This document shows, in pieces, positions 27,401-39,761 of a stretch of 64,000 bases of DNA. The stretch comes from Strix aluco (lineage: Eukaryota > Chordata > Aves > Strigiformes > Strigidae). Every line of letters starts with the position of its first letter. Position 1 is the first letter of the stretch. The position numbers and the translations under genes are program-made. The notes under the pieces are model-generated. The model was not told where the DNA came from. It saw only the letters and a program-made list of their open reading frames with translations, and searched no databases. Location of the stretch: NCBI RefSeq assembly GCF_031877795.1, contig NC_133946.1, positions 12,251,144 through 12,315,143 of the forward strand. Direction: 5' to 3'.

Positions 27401-28788
27401 TAACTGTTTGTGGGGCTGCACCGTGAGTCACATCAGAGAACTGCAAAAAAAAACCAAACCAAAACAAAAAATGCTGGGTTTAAGATGTAATCCTGCCCTT
27501 GTCACAGCACGGCCCGCAGAGCGTGTCTTTATCAAAATCACTGCGTGATTTTGAACCTGGGATCCGACGCCTGGCATGCTCTTGCCAATCAATCTGTTAA
27601 AGGACTGGATGGACCAATCCCCTCTGCCTAGGAGGGGACCGTGGCTGCAAACCCAGGCTGAGCTCACACTCAGGAAGCCGGGCGAGAGGACAGGGACAAA
27701 GTGGTTTAGAAGCCGATGTGCCCACCGGGTCCAGGCCACCCAAGGGTGCTCGCTGCAGTGTCCTTCGGCGGCGGGGCACCCTGGGCCAGGACACGGCACT
27801 GGGCAGAGGACAGCTGCTGCTGCAGCGCTGCTTGATTTCCTTCCCACAGCACCAGCACCACACCACTTGGCTGTCTGAGCTTAATTAGGCTTAAAGAGTG
27901 AAGGCAAGGCATGGCATTCGCCCCACGCAGCCTCTGTCTTCAGAGCCGGTAGCGCACGGGGGGGAGCAGGCAGGAGCCAAGTGGCAGCAGCTCACCGTCC
28001 CCCTCCGTCCCCTGGCCACAGGCTGAGGAAGCCGAGGTGCTTTCCAAGAACTCATTTTTCACCCGCTTTGCTGCAGTGTTGTGCAAGGCTCCGATAGTCC
28101 ATGCCCCGCTCTCCCTTCACTGGAATTTAAACCTACCTTCCCCACCCTTGCCAAAAAGCCAACAGTGTCCTAATCTGAAAGGAACAACTAAAGAGGGGAA
28201 AAGGTTGATTAAAGATTGTAAAAACCACTGTAGCGTGGAGAGTTGAGTGTTGACACTCATCCAGTACCAGTGTCAGGGCAGCAGGTGAAACAAGAAGGAC
28301 CAAAGTCCAGAACAGAGGGAGGGTTTTGTTTTTCCCTCCCATCCGGCTCCTCTGCAACCCCAAGGTGCCATAAATGCTGGACACTGGGTGAGTTCAAGAG
28401 GAGGCTGCACACCCCCCCAGAGCCCCAGCCCCTCCACGAGCCCAGCACACGAAGATGTGTTTGGCTGGGGAAACCCAGAGAGCAGGAGCGCAGGGGAGAG
28501 GGTCTCAGACAGGGCTGCTCCTCCCCTCCTGCCTGGGCATCGTGGCTGCAGGGAGCGGAGCGTTGGGCCGGGTGGGTCTCGATCTGACCTTGTAAAGCAG
28601 TTTTATCCACCCAAGCATCACTCACCCACACTCCCCGCCTGCAGCGGGGCCGCTCCATCCTGATGCCCCAGCGGGTTCTGGGCCAGGGCACCGCGGTGCC
28701 GTCCAAGCGTTGGCGGGGAGAGGTTCGCTCCGTGCCTGGGAGCTCCCAGGGAGCCTGCTGAAGCCTTTGCTGGGTTTCTCTTCCACAG

Positions 28789-31700
28789 GATGAAATTCTG
28801 TTGACTCCCTGGAGGGATTTTCCTGTCGAAGACACGGACCCATTCACCCCCCCGGTAGGCTTTGCTCCCTCTGCACTCCCAGCCCAGCTCAGAGAGGGGA
28901 GCGGGGCAGTGTCAAGGCAGCAGCTGCCTCAGTTTCCCCATCCCCATTCTGCTCACTCCCAGTTTCCAGGGTCCCTCTACACAGTCACAATGATTGTCCA
29001 AACCTCTGAGAAACTGGAGCTGAGAGGGAGAGCTCTCAGCTTGCTACCCCCTTAAATTCCTGGTGTTTTCTGTGGGCAGGATGAAGACAAGTGGGATTTC
29101 GTCCTGGTAAGTGACATCCACGAAGTGGGCAGTGAGAAGGAGATCAAGAGGAAGAAGTTCCTGGATGAGCTGAGCAAGAAGGGGTTCACCATCAAGGTGA
29201 GGGGCTGTAGGAGGAGAAGGCAGCAGGCACTTGGCTTCCTTGTGGTATCCAGGATCGAAGTTTGGGCTCTTGCACCCCAGGGGATGGGAGAGGCCTGAGC
29301 CATTGAGCTGATCATCACATCAGGGCTGGAAAATAAACCACTCGCTCAACCAGGGGAGACTCCAGCGCTGGGACTCACGCAGCCCCTGGCCCCCGCGGCT
29401 CTGCCCCCTTCCCTGGCTCTGCCATCGTTGTTCTAACAGCCCTTCTCTTCAACCCACTAGAAAATTGAGGACAAGAAGCTATTTTATGGAGTCCGTGCCC
29501 CAAAACAGATCTTCCGGAAATACCAGTGGCTCCTGAGGAACCCCGACAGCCGGCTGCAGAGCCCCGATGTCCATCATGACATACCAGTGACCACCAGGTG
29601 GGTGCTGGGCCGGGCTACTGACTTCCAGCACCTTGCACTCCGCTTTCTCCACCCAGCATCCACTTTCCAGCCCAGCTCAGAGCTGTGCCAGGCTCTTCTT
29701 TTCCCACAGAAGGCCACCTCCATCTCCCTTTGCCAGCTTCCCACTGTCCACAGCCAGCTCCCCATTTCTTCCCCGCTTCCTTCCCTGGATTTTGGTGCAC
29801 ACCTCTTCCCTTCCCTCCCCTGTTTCCCAACACAAGTCTGTATCCTCAGAGCAGCCATTAACCCTGGTTTCTCCTTGCCCAGGATACGGATCGTGAACTT
29901 CATCCTACAGAACACGATGACGCCCGACCTCGGTAAGGGCCTGGGGCCCACGGGGGTGATGCTCAGCCTGGATCTGCAGCCAGGCTCCTGCGCCGGGGCG
30001 GGCACGGGCACCCCCAGCTGCCTCTGCCCCCCAGGAGGATGCAGAGGGGAAAAGAGCCAGGGTGCAGCTCCGACCAGTAAACCTGCTGCTGCCTCCAGAG
30101 GCTGGGAGACTGGGCCTGCAGGAACAAGCAGCAGCTCCCTCTCCCCACACCCCTGGCCTCAGCTGCCCACCACCACTCCCCCGCATCCCCAGAAGAGCTC
30201 ACCCGTCCCTGGGCAGTGGGGTGCTGGCTCACTAGCTCCCCTAAGGACCTGCCTACCTGGCTTGCTCCCAGAGCCAGCCATGACGCAGCCTGGGGCAGAG
30301 TAGCACAGCTGCAAGGATTAGTGCTGATCCCTTTTGAACAGCTCAGCCTCTCCCAGGTGGTTTGGGATTTTTTTGCCCCCCTCAAAGGCTCCAGAAAAGG
30401 TTTGGGGTGATTCTGCCTGACAGGGAGCACGTGTAGCAAGAGCAAATCTCCACTAATCCTCCCCCTTCTGCTGTGCTACCAGAGAAGCTGCATGACCTGG
30501 TGAAGAAGAAGGTCTTTGAGACAACGTTTCCCTTGCATGAGGTGAGGCCAAGCCCACGGGTGCCTGGGAGGAAAAGCCACGAGAGGCAGAGGAGCAGGAT
30601 GGGGTGGGGAGACCTTTGGGTAATGGGGACTGCACCGAGACCTCTCTGGGTGAGGGGTGTGAGCGCGTCCCGACGGCAGCCTGAGAGCTGGGCTGGGGAT
30701 TAAGGTCGCCCTAATATTCCTGTATCCAACCGACTTCTTTGCTCTCCAGAAAGAAGAGTTGAGGGAATTCCTGAAGGAGAAATGGGCTCGCTGGAGAGTT
30801 ATATTTTGCAAACAGCCAATTGAGAAGATCAGGTAACACAGGCAGAAGAGGCACGGCAGATCCTTCTAACCACAAGGTCCCACCTGAAACCAGAGCGCTT
30901 TATGCCCTTTGCCAGGCTCCTCTGTTTTCTTTGAAATCATTAGTTTGAACCTGGCTCTTTTTGCAAGCATTGGGCTGCTTCTGAAGCCTGCAGAGTTCTT
31001 GGCCTAAGGGGTATCCCTGTGGCACCGAGCTCCATCTGCTAATTTTGCAGTATGGAACAACCCCCACATCCGCAGGGTTTTTAATTAGCCCGTTTCATTT
31101 TCAGCCTGTCGTTCCCACGTTCAAAGGGAAGGTGAGCGGGGAACAGAGCAGCGGCGCAGCACACCCAGCCTGGGGCAGAACTCGGGGCAGTGAAGGCAGC
31201 AAGGGGCTCTGTAACCACATTAAAACCGGGGGAAGAGCACAGCTCTTGTTCTGGAGGGGGAAGAAAACGAACTCTCCATTTCAGGGGAAGGAGGGCAAAA
31301 AGAACGTGCTACTTCATAAAGTTGCCAGTAGGCTCTGTTAGGGAGGTGAGATGTTAAATGGAGACGTGCTCCCCTTCCTTAAACATTCATTGCGGTTCAC
31401 ACATTGCGGCACTGGGGGCTCTTGATGCCTCCATGGTGCAAGAGGTCAGACAACTCCCCCTTTCTAAGGGCAATGCATCATGACTTGTGTCACAGAAGGA
31501 TTAAGGGGCCAAGTATAAAACTGGGGGGGTGGGGAGAGTGTTGGGAGTTTTGTTTGCTTTAAACAAAGGCCAGGGAGCACATCACCACCTTTGCTGGTAG
31601 GAAGTTAATTCCTCTGGAATACAGGGGGGGAGGCAGGCCCATTAGTTCATAGTTCCCATCATTTCTCACCGGTGCCTCCAACCCTCTTCCCCACACCACA

Positions 31701-34700
31701 AAATCCAAGATACTGATGCTGTAAGAATGAGACACGAAAGCATTGCAGGGAGATAGCTGAGCCCGGAAGGAGAAATTGCTCTGGTCTGAGGAACATTGCA
31801 CCTCGCAGCCCCCTCATCTTCCTCAAGCCCAGCGTTTCTAGAATTGTTCTGTAGGCACTGAGGTGGAAGAGCATTTTCTAGTGACTCCTGATAACGTGGT
31901 CCCTTCCACTGGCCACAAACCATGTCTCACCTTTCCTTCTAGGTGCTATTTTGGCGAGAAGGTGGCCTTGTACTTTGCTTGGCTGGGCTGGTACACCTAC
32001 CTGCTGGGATTCGCTGCGGTGGCCGGGCTGGTGGTCTTCGTGGCTGGGATTACTGTGTTTAATTCCAGCCAGGTGAGGTAAGGCAGCTGGGGATGCCGAA
32101 GTCCCATTCGCGATCCTTCGCTACGTGTGTGGCTTTGAGCCAGTTACTCCCCTTGGCTTCCCTCTATGCCTTTCTCTCTAGCAAGGAGATCTGTGAAGCC
32201 AATAACACCATCATGTGCCCACTCTGCGACCAGAAGTGCCCGTTCTGGCTCCTCTCCGACACCTGCACCTACGCCAAGGTAGGTGGGCCCCTTCCCAAGA
32301 GAGGCTGCAGCCCCCCGTTGCGGGGGGGAGAGGGCAGCAGGAGGAGCGCTGAGCACTGATGCCTCTCCCCAGACCCCAAGGTGCCACAGCTCCCACATCC
32401 TGCTGCCCCCATCACTCTTCCTTCATCCATTCCAGGTCACTCACATGATTGACAACGAGGGGACGGTTGTCTTTGCCATGTTCATGGCTATCTGGGGTAG
32501 GTGTCACAGAGTCACAGAATCATCCAGGTTGGAAAAGACCTTGAAGATCATCCAGTCCAACCATGAACCTCACCCTGACTGTTCCCAACTCCACCAGATC
32601 CCTCAGCGCTGGGTCAACCCCACTCTTCAACCCCTCCAGGGATGGGGACTCCACCCCTGCCCTGGGCAGCCCATTCCAACGCCCAACAACCCCTTCTGCA
32701 AAGAAATACTTCCTAAGAGCCAGTCTGACCCTGCCCTGGCACAGCTTGAGGCCATTCCCTCTTGTCCTGTCGCTTGTTCCTTGGGTCAAGAGACTCATCC
32801 CCCCTCTCTGCACCCTCCTTTCAGGGAGTTGGAGAGGGTGATGAGGTCTCCCCTCAGCCTCCTCTTCTTGTGTCAATATCTTGGTGCCAAGCACACGCAG
32901 CCTGGGCAAGGGAGCAGCCCGCTGTGGCTTAGGGGGAGAGTAGGTGGAGGAAAGTGGGACAGTGACACAGCTTCACCATTCAGGGTCTTTTTAGTCCTTA
33001 TGTCCTCTTCTCCCAGGGCCATCAGTTCACCTTGCAGACAAGGCAAGGAACAAAATCACCCCAGCAATTTCCTTCAGCTCCCCAAACACTCCTTACCTGC
33101 CCTGCCTGAAAGCTTTTACTCCTTCACCCACCACAACCTCCTGCAAAGCACCCAAGGGCCTCTCTAGCCGGGATTTTCTGGCAGCTGCCTGTAAGTGGGG
33201 GCAGCTGCAGGACGGAGGGACCACCAGATCCCTCATTAACCTCCCGGCATTGCTGCTCAATCTCTCAGCTGCTGTGGAACGAGCACAGGAGCCCACTGGG
33301 CTCGGGGATGGTGTGAACCCACCCCAGCAGAATCCCCCACAGCCATCCCCAAGTGTCCCAGCGCTCTCCTTCCCCCCACAGCCACCGTGTTCCTGGAGCT
33401 GTGGAAGAGGCAGAGAGCCACCGTGGTCACGGACTGGGACCTGTACAGGTGGGACGAGGAAGAGGTGAGAACGTCATTGTTCCTGCTTAGTGCTTCCCTT
33501 CTCGGGGCAGGACTGAGCTGGACCCACAGAAAACACACGTCACAGGGAGCCCCTTGCCCAGCTCGATCTCTGTAGCTGTAAACATCTAATGGAGACACTT
33601 AAACAAACAGCAAAGCCAACACCTGACAGTCCTGGGAGAGTCCTGGGAGAGACGGAGCCCTTCAGAGAGTTAAGCAGATGCTAGCCACTTCTCTGCAGTG
33701 CTAGTCACCTCTCCACTGCACAAGGGCTTGGACTCGGTCAGGATTGGCCACGCTGTTGCGAGTTGGGTTGGGTGTTCATTCCTGTCCTTTTCTGGTGCTG
33801 CTCATCCCACATCGACAAAACGACCACTGGGCTTTCCACTGCCTGGGTACAGATCTGCTGGATCCTTTCTTTCTCTTTTTTTAATTTTTTTTTTTATTTT
33901 TAAGGAGGAGCTGGCTCTGGAGCTGATCAACAACCTGCAGCACGAACCCCGGCAGTACCAGCACTCCTACTTCCGCAGCACCATCATACTCCTCTTGGTC
34001 CTGGTGATGGTACGTGCCAGGGTGACCACAGCAGGATCTGGTTTAAGGGCACACAGGCTTTGCTCCTTCCCTCCCTGCTCTGCTGCAAGAACAGCACCTT
34101 CGAGTGTCCATTGCTGTAGTCAAGGCAGGCCCCAGGTTGTTCAGGCAGGTCCATGCCCATCACAAGGATCCAGGGGCCTCCCTACGCTCGCTGGGCCGGT
34201 GGGAGAGGCTGACCAGGCTCTGGGGATCTGGGTTGATGGCCCTGCTCCTGCAGCGGAAGGCAGTGAGGAGCACGGCAGGAACACAGAGGGTAGGAAGAGG
34301 CAAACCCTTGATGCCCTCGCTCCTCCCTGTGGGCCAGTGGAGTGAGTCTAGATGAGTAGTTCAGAGACATCCACCCCGTGAACCCCCCACCCTCAGCTGG
34401 AGAGCACTGGCTTGCATCTGGGGCCACGTCCAGATGAGCTCTGGGGTTTGCCGGGCTGGTGGTCCTCAGGCAGGATGGAGCATGTGCCCCCCACACATGG
34501 CTTCTCCCCAGCCCGCCGCCTCCTCCGCAGATCGCCGTGCTGATTGGCATCGCCCACGCGCTCGTCATTTACCGGGTGATAGCGACGGCTCTCTTCACCC
34601 AGAGCAACTTCGACTTCTTCCGCGACCAGGCCAACACAATGGCGGTGATGACGGGGGCCGTGCTGCACTACATCACCATTGTCATCATGACCAAGGTGCG

Positions 34701-37700
34701 GAGTGAGACACGGGGCGGGCAGCGGGTCTTCTTGCTTTTCCACCATCAACCCTCCCCTCTCGCTTCATCCTGCAGGTCAACAGGCATGTGGCCCTCTTCC
34801 TCTGTGACCTGGGTAAGGGAAACAGGGGGCACCCACAGCGCCCAGCTGCCCAGCATCCCCCTGGCCCTCGAATGCAGCCACCTCCCGGCCCCTCCCCACC
34901 CTCCACCCTCACAGAGCACCCACTAGGCAGCTCTCGCTGTGCAGGTCCCCATGGGAGGCCAGCAGCCCCCCAACACACAGGCTCACCCTGTGCCACCAGT
35001 CAGCTGTCCCACGGCCACATCGTGCTTTGGAGGGGCAATCACGCTGTGGGGCTGAGGCCCAGCATGAGCAGGAAGCCACCACAGCTGCAGGAGAGCTTAC
35101 AACGTGGTTTTCCTCCCAGATGAAGGGCCCCTTCTCCCCCAGCTCATGGCTCTGAGGGACCTCCCTGCCTAGCTGGGCTCAGCTCCATCCAAGGGCTCGG
35201 GTGAAGGGCAGGGAAGGCTCCGCAAGAGTCAAGGACACCCTTCCAACCTTCAAAGAGCTGCTGTGGTGTCTGCAGGGGAGCGGGGCAAGGTCCCACCGCT
35301 CTGTGACCAAGCCCCTGGGCCTTGCTCCCTTCTCCAGAGAAACCACGAACCTTCTCCCAGCGTGAGAACAACTTCACCGTGAAGATCTTCACCTTCCAGT
35401 TCTTCACCAACTTCTCTTCGCTCATCTACATTGCCTTTTTCCTGGGACGGTGAGTGGTGGCTGGGAGCCCAAGGGGAACCGAGGTTTGGGCCAACTTTCC
35501 CCAGGCTCTAGGGACAACCCAGTCCCTCCACGCTCCCCACCAGGCACAGGGACCCCATTGAGGACCTCAGGAGGGCCGTGACTCTTCCCCGTGGGCATGG
35601 TGGGCAGGGGAAGGCCCTTGCCTCTCTACCGGTGCCCCAAGGATGACACACCTGGGTGTTCACCCAAGGGGGGTCAGCAGTGGGGCTCAACGGGTATCGC
35701 CATTGTTGCTTCCCTACTCAGGATCAACGGCCACCCAGGGAACTACGTGCGCGTCGCTGGCAAGTGGAGGCTGGAGGAGGTGAGGGACTCACCGCAGAGA
35801 TCCCTGACCCCACACCACAGCTCCTACACTTCCTTTTCCTACGGCCCAGCACGGCTCTGGGAATCTCAGCTTCCTCCTGTGGTACCTGCCGTGGCCAAAC
35901 AGCCCCTCGGGCCAGGCCATCCCACTTGCAGGGCACAACTCCTCCCTCTTGTCCCTTGGCAGTGCCACCCCAGCGGCTGCATCACCGACCTCTTCATCCA
36001 GATGGCCACCATTATGCTGCTCAAGCAGACCCTCAGCAATGTCGTGGAGTACCTCGTCCCGTAAGCTTTCCTCCAGCCTGCGCGGTGCTCTCTGGTGCTC
36101 CTGTGCGTTCAGGACAGCTTCCCAGCTCTTGGAGAGTAACCCTGGTCTTTGGGCCAAGATTCCCTCCTCTTCCCTCCTCCGCTCCCAGGGTTGCCACTGG
36201 CAGGGTTCGGCCCTGCTGTCACCGCAGGTGCCGTATGAGTCGCCCCCTCCCCTTGCAGCTGGGTGTGCTACAAGCTACGCAAGAAGCAGCAGCGCCCCAA
36301 GAAGAGAAGCGTGATGTTAGGAGAGGAGGAGGAGGCCGAGGACCCTTGCAAAAGGCATTGGCTGAGCAACTACCAACTCAATGAGGTCAACGTCTTCAGC
36401 TTGTTCGATGAGTTCTTGGAGATGGGTATGTAGGGCAGGGGGCAGCATGAAGAGGGATGGGGGTGCAGAGCTGCAGGTGCTCCTTGGTTGGAGAGCACCT
36501 GGTACTGGGGAGCCCACATGTAGGCAGGGGAGAGCTCCAAGACCCAGCTCCATGCCCAGCCCTGCTCCGGGAGCTCTGGCACACCGAGGAGATCATTCCC
36601 AAACCCAGGGAGAGCAGACAGCGGTGCTGGCCTTGGGCCCTTGCCTCGGACCTCCCTCTCCCCCCAGGAGAGTCACCACGACGGCTGCGGCCCCGGGGCG
36701 GTCCCTCTGCCCGTCTGGTCCAACCCTGTCGGACCCCACAGATCCCCCTCTCCAGCAGCCCTGTGGGGTCCCCCAGACAGGTCTGTCTCCCCCTTTCCGC
36801 CCTGCAAAGCCCCTCTGACACAAGCCACAAAGCAGGACAAACCCAGAGAGCAGTCAGGACCCGGTGGGACATCCTCTCTGCGGTGGCTTCACACCAGCAC
36901 CCAGTGTTTTCCCCCCCTCCCAGTGATCCAGTACAGCTTCACCACCATTTTTGTCGCCGCCTTCCCCCTCGCCCCGCTGCTGGCGTTCTGCAACAACCTC
37001 TTTGAGATCCACCTGGACGCCATCAAGATGATGCGGCTGCGCCGGCGCATGGTGCCCAGGAAGGCCAACGACATTGGTGAGATGGGGCCCGAGGAGCCCC
37101 CTCCATGCTGCCCGTGCGAGAGGTGCCAGTGTTCAGCCCCTTCCCCAGGGGGGAGCCCTCGAGCGTCCCTTTGCCAGGGACTGGGATCGCTTCTCTGCGG
37201 AGGCCGGGGAGCATGGGGAGAGCTGGGGGCTGGGGAAGGAGGAGCAATTTCAGACCTTGTAGAGGCTGAGGGGCAGCCCGGAGGCCTCCTTCCTCGGCCT
37301 CTTCTGGCCATGGCAAACCCAGCCTTGAGCTGGGGGCTGCGGGGAGCTGCTGAGGGGGCTCACACGCCACTGCTCTCCTGCAGGAATCTGGCTGCAGGTC
37401 CTGGAGGCCATCGGCATCCTGGCTGTCATCGGGAATGGGCTGGTGATCGCCATCACATCCGACTTCATTCCCGTGCAGGTCTACAAGTACACGTACAGCC
37501 CCTGCATGATGAAAAACACCACTGCCGTGGAGTGAGTGCTGCCAGGCAGCCGCTCGCAGCTCTGCCTGCACTGCCCCTGCCTGCACTGGCCCTGCCTGCA
37601 GCGTCCCTGTCTGCCTCAGGGCTGCCAGGGCAGAAGCTCAAGGCAGTCGAGCGGTCCCCCACAGTGGGGTGGGGGGAAAGGGGAGCAGGGGAGGGTTTTC

Positions 37701-39761
37701 CAGATGGCTCAGCTGGCCTCCCGCTCGCATCATCCCAGTGGTGGGTGAACTGGGAGCCCTGAGGGGACAGAGCACCACACAGCGTTGGAGAGCTGCAGGA
37801 CTGCACTCTCCTGCCCTCCCCCTTTTCCTCCAAGCCTCAGCTCACTGGCGGAGTTCAGTCCAGCTGGACAGAAGTCTCAGAGATGCTCATTTCCCCCCGG
37901 CTTTGTGAAAATGGGCAGCTGGGGAGGGGAGGGAGAGCCCCACAGAGCTGCTGGCTTCTCCAAAATGGGAGGCTACAGCCTGTGCTCAACCATACTGCCA
38001 GTCACCTGAGAATCCACACGCCAGGGAAACGGTAGAAACAAAAGCTGCAGGCAGACAGGCTTTGTAGCCATCAGAGGCTTTGAGTGCCCTAGAAGACACA
38101 AGAGCTGCAGCTTTCAGTTGGGGCGTGCCACAGCCCCACAGTGAGGCCACGGACCAGGAACTCCCCCCTTCGCCAACCTGATCCTTCCGCCCCGCAGCTG
38201 CTCCACCGGCTACATCAACCACAGCCTCTCTGTCTTCCGCATCCGGGACTTCGAGCCCTACACGAAGGTGTCTGAAATGCTGCCAGACTTTGTCAGGGAC
38301 GAGATCAAGGAGTGCAGGTAAGAGCAGCCCACGGTTGTTGCTCAGTAGCATGCCAATCCCCTGCCCCCAGCCCCTCACCGTGCTGCCTAGCCTGCAGCAG
38401 GGCAAGTGGCAGAGCAGAAGCTGCCAGGGCTCCGCGGGGACCCCATGGAGGGAGCTGAGGTGGGATGAGCTGCTGGGGCTCCCCGGGGACCCCACGGAGA
38501 GGGCCGAGGCAGGACACGATGCCCGGCACGGGGGAGCAGGGCTGGCACCGATGGGGCTGTGCCGCAGGTACCGGGATTACAGGAACGCTGATGACTACGG
38601 CTACACGGTCCAGTTCTGGCACATCTTCGCGGCCCGGCTCGCCTTCCTCATCCTCTTTGAGGTGAGGCGGGGGGAGGCTGGGGCAAGCGGTAGGGGCAGA
38701 GGGAAATGGGCCGGGTCCATGCCACTCACATGGGCCACGTTAACAGCCCGGGGGCCACTCACTGCCCGCGGTGGCTGCCTTTGCTTTCCGCAGCACGTGG
38801 CTCTGTGTGTCAAGCTGATCGCAGCCTGGTACATCCCCGATGTCCCCCAGTCGGTTAAGAACCAATTTCTGCACAGAAAACACAACAACCTTCGGAAAGA
38901 GCTGAGGTGGGTGATGCCCCTGAGGGTGCCGGGGCTGCCATGCTCCAGCAGACCTGCCCGGCCGTCCCCGAGCCCCTCAACCAGGAGAACCCCCACCACC
39001 ACCTGGCCGTGGCTCCTGCCCTCGGGGCAGCTACTCGTCCCCCTTCCCAGGGCCCTTCTCCCCTGGCTTTCAGCCCAGCCTCTACTACCTGGGCCCTACA
39101 GCAGAAAATGCTTTTTGAGGTGAGCTGCCTTACCCACAAATGAGGGCGTGTCTCCCCCAGGCTGTGGCCACGCTCACTCACCCAGGTGCCTGGATTTTAG
39201 GGACTCAAGTCCCACCCGAGGCAATTCAATGCTAGTACTCACCAGAGTAAGGGTCTGCTTGGCTTTGGCTTTTTCTTCAGAAAAAGAAAAGCTCCAAGTT
39301 AAAACAAGGAGAAATTTTGCCCAAATTTTCCATTTAAACTTTGTTTAAAAAAAATATAAAGTATTTCAGCTGGAAACAGAACCAATGTAGCCGAAAGCCA
39401 CAAGCTGGGGCCTCCACAGGCTGAGCCCTGCACGCAGGAGGGCTCGGTCTGTCCCTCTTCACTGCCACCTTGTCCCAGCTGCCACCCCAAACCCCAGGCG
39501 AGAGCGGAGGGAGCGGGGCGCGGGAAGCCCCATGCTGCCATGGTGCAGCGGGCGCTGCCTGCCCGCTGACGCAGGGGTTGCCCACCCACAGGGATTGCCC
39601 ACAAACAGCACGTCACTCTTTCTTTATTTCTTTTTGGCAAAAGGCCCCATTCCCACCCGGAATATTCCTCCGCACCTCCCTGTTATTTCCCAATTCAGAC
39701 AGTTCCCCCACGACCCTGTCCTTTCTCCCCCAGCATGATGGAGTACTCCACCGAGGTCTAG
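28789..39761 (+). CDS. ANO9: Anoctamin-9 (TMEM16J), 23 coding exons; initiator exon not found
   Basis: TMEM16-family membrane protein; mammalian ANO9 has been linked to cation conductance and lipid scrambling. Exons: 28789-28854, 29080-29196, 29461-29597, 29883-29932, 30483-30541, 30750-30832, 31943-32077, 32182-32278, 32436-32496, 33382-33464, 33905-34009, 34531-34695, 34776-34812, 35338-35449, 35722-35779, 35963-36060, 36259-36425, 36924-37076, 37384-37531, 38198-38317, 38568-38661, 38794-38906, 39734-39761. All join in phase (2,286 nt, 761 residues plus stop; human ANO9 is about 782). Numbered from the first visible residue: cytosolic head 1-170, first membrane helix from about 178 ([20 protein letters not shown]), Cys-rich outer loop [17 protein letters not shown], helix with [20 protein letters not shown] (557-576), outer loop sequon INHSLSVF, and tail ending YSTEV. 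Calcium-site acids of TMEM16A appear kept: E484, E539, E542, E571, D575; the Asn650 position is Ser480. Start unresolved: exon 1 as listed opens at an AG acceptor in phase 0 without Met. Confidence 0.95.
32504..32880 (-). mobile_element. CR1 LINE, 5'-truncated copy in an ANO9 intron
   Basis: The block starts with tcacagagtcacagaatcat, the reverse complement of the CR1 terminal octamer repeat. It continues with the hallmark caggttggaaaagacctt and gatcatccagtccaacc, then the CR1 3' body (agcccattccaacgcc, ccctggcacagcttgaggcc). The element therefore lies on the minus strand with its 3' end at about 32504. It fades near 32880, as expected for a 5'-truncated insertion. It sits in the ANO9 intron between exons 32436-32496 and 33382-33464. 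It is relatively well preserved and of the avian type. Confidence 0.93.

Larger units (their letters stand above)
17761..28788. other. Intergenic region between PTDSS2 and ANO9 (head-to-head)
   Basis: Eleven kilobases between the divergently placed PTDSS2 and ANO9 genes. I recognise no protein family in it. It holds the LTR-like element at 19.5-19.9 kb and a 49-bp tandem duplication at 24.3 kb. The initiator exon(s) of ANO9 should lie here, because the first resolved ANO9 exon has no in-frame ATG and meets an in-frame stop upstream of its acceptor. Many open frames are visible, but they are short, overlapping and without family resemblance. Confidence 0.6.

Noticed and set aside
28374-28388. 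ATG followed by GG|GTGAGT as the ANO9 first exon
   Set aside because: It ends in phase 2, giving a stop in the next exon.
28801-29055. TTG codon at 28801 as the ANO9 start
   Set aside because: It is inside an exon that opens at an AG acceptor in phase; a non-ATG start in a vertebrate gene has no support here.
32283-33167. Open frame of 294 codons
   Set aside because: It spans the ANO9 exon at 32436-32496 and then runs through the CR1 element; this is not a separate gene.
36641-37762. Open frame of 373 codons inside ANO9
   Set aside because: It merely reads through ANO9 exon 36924-37076 and its flanking introns in the exon's frame; splice sites and homology show the true exon edges.
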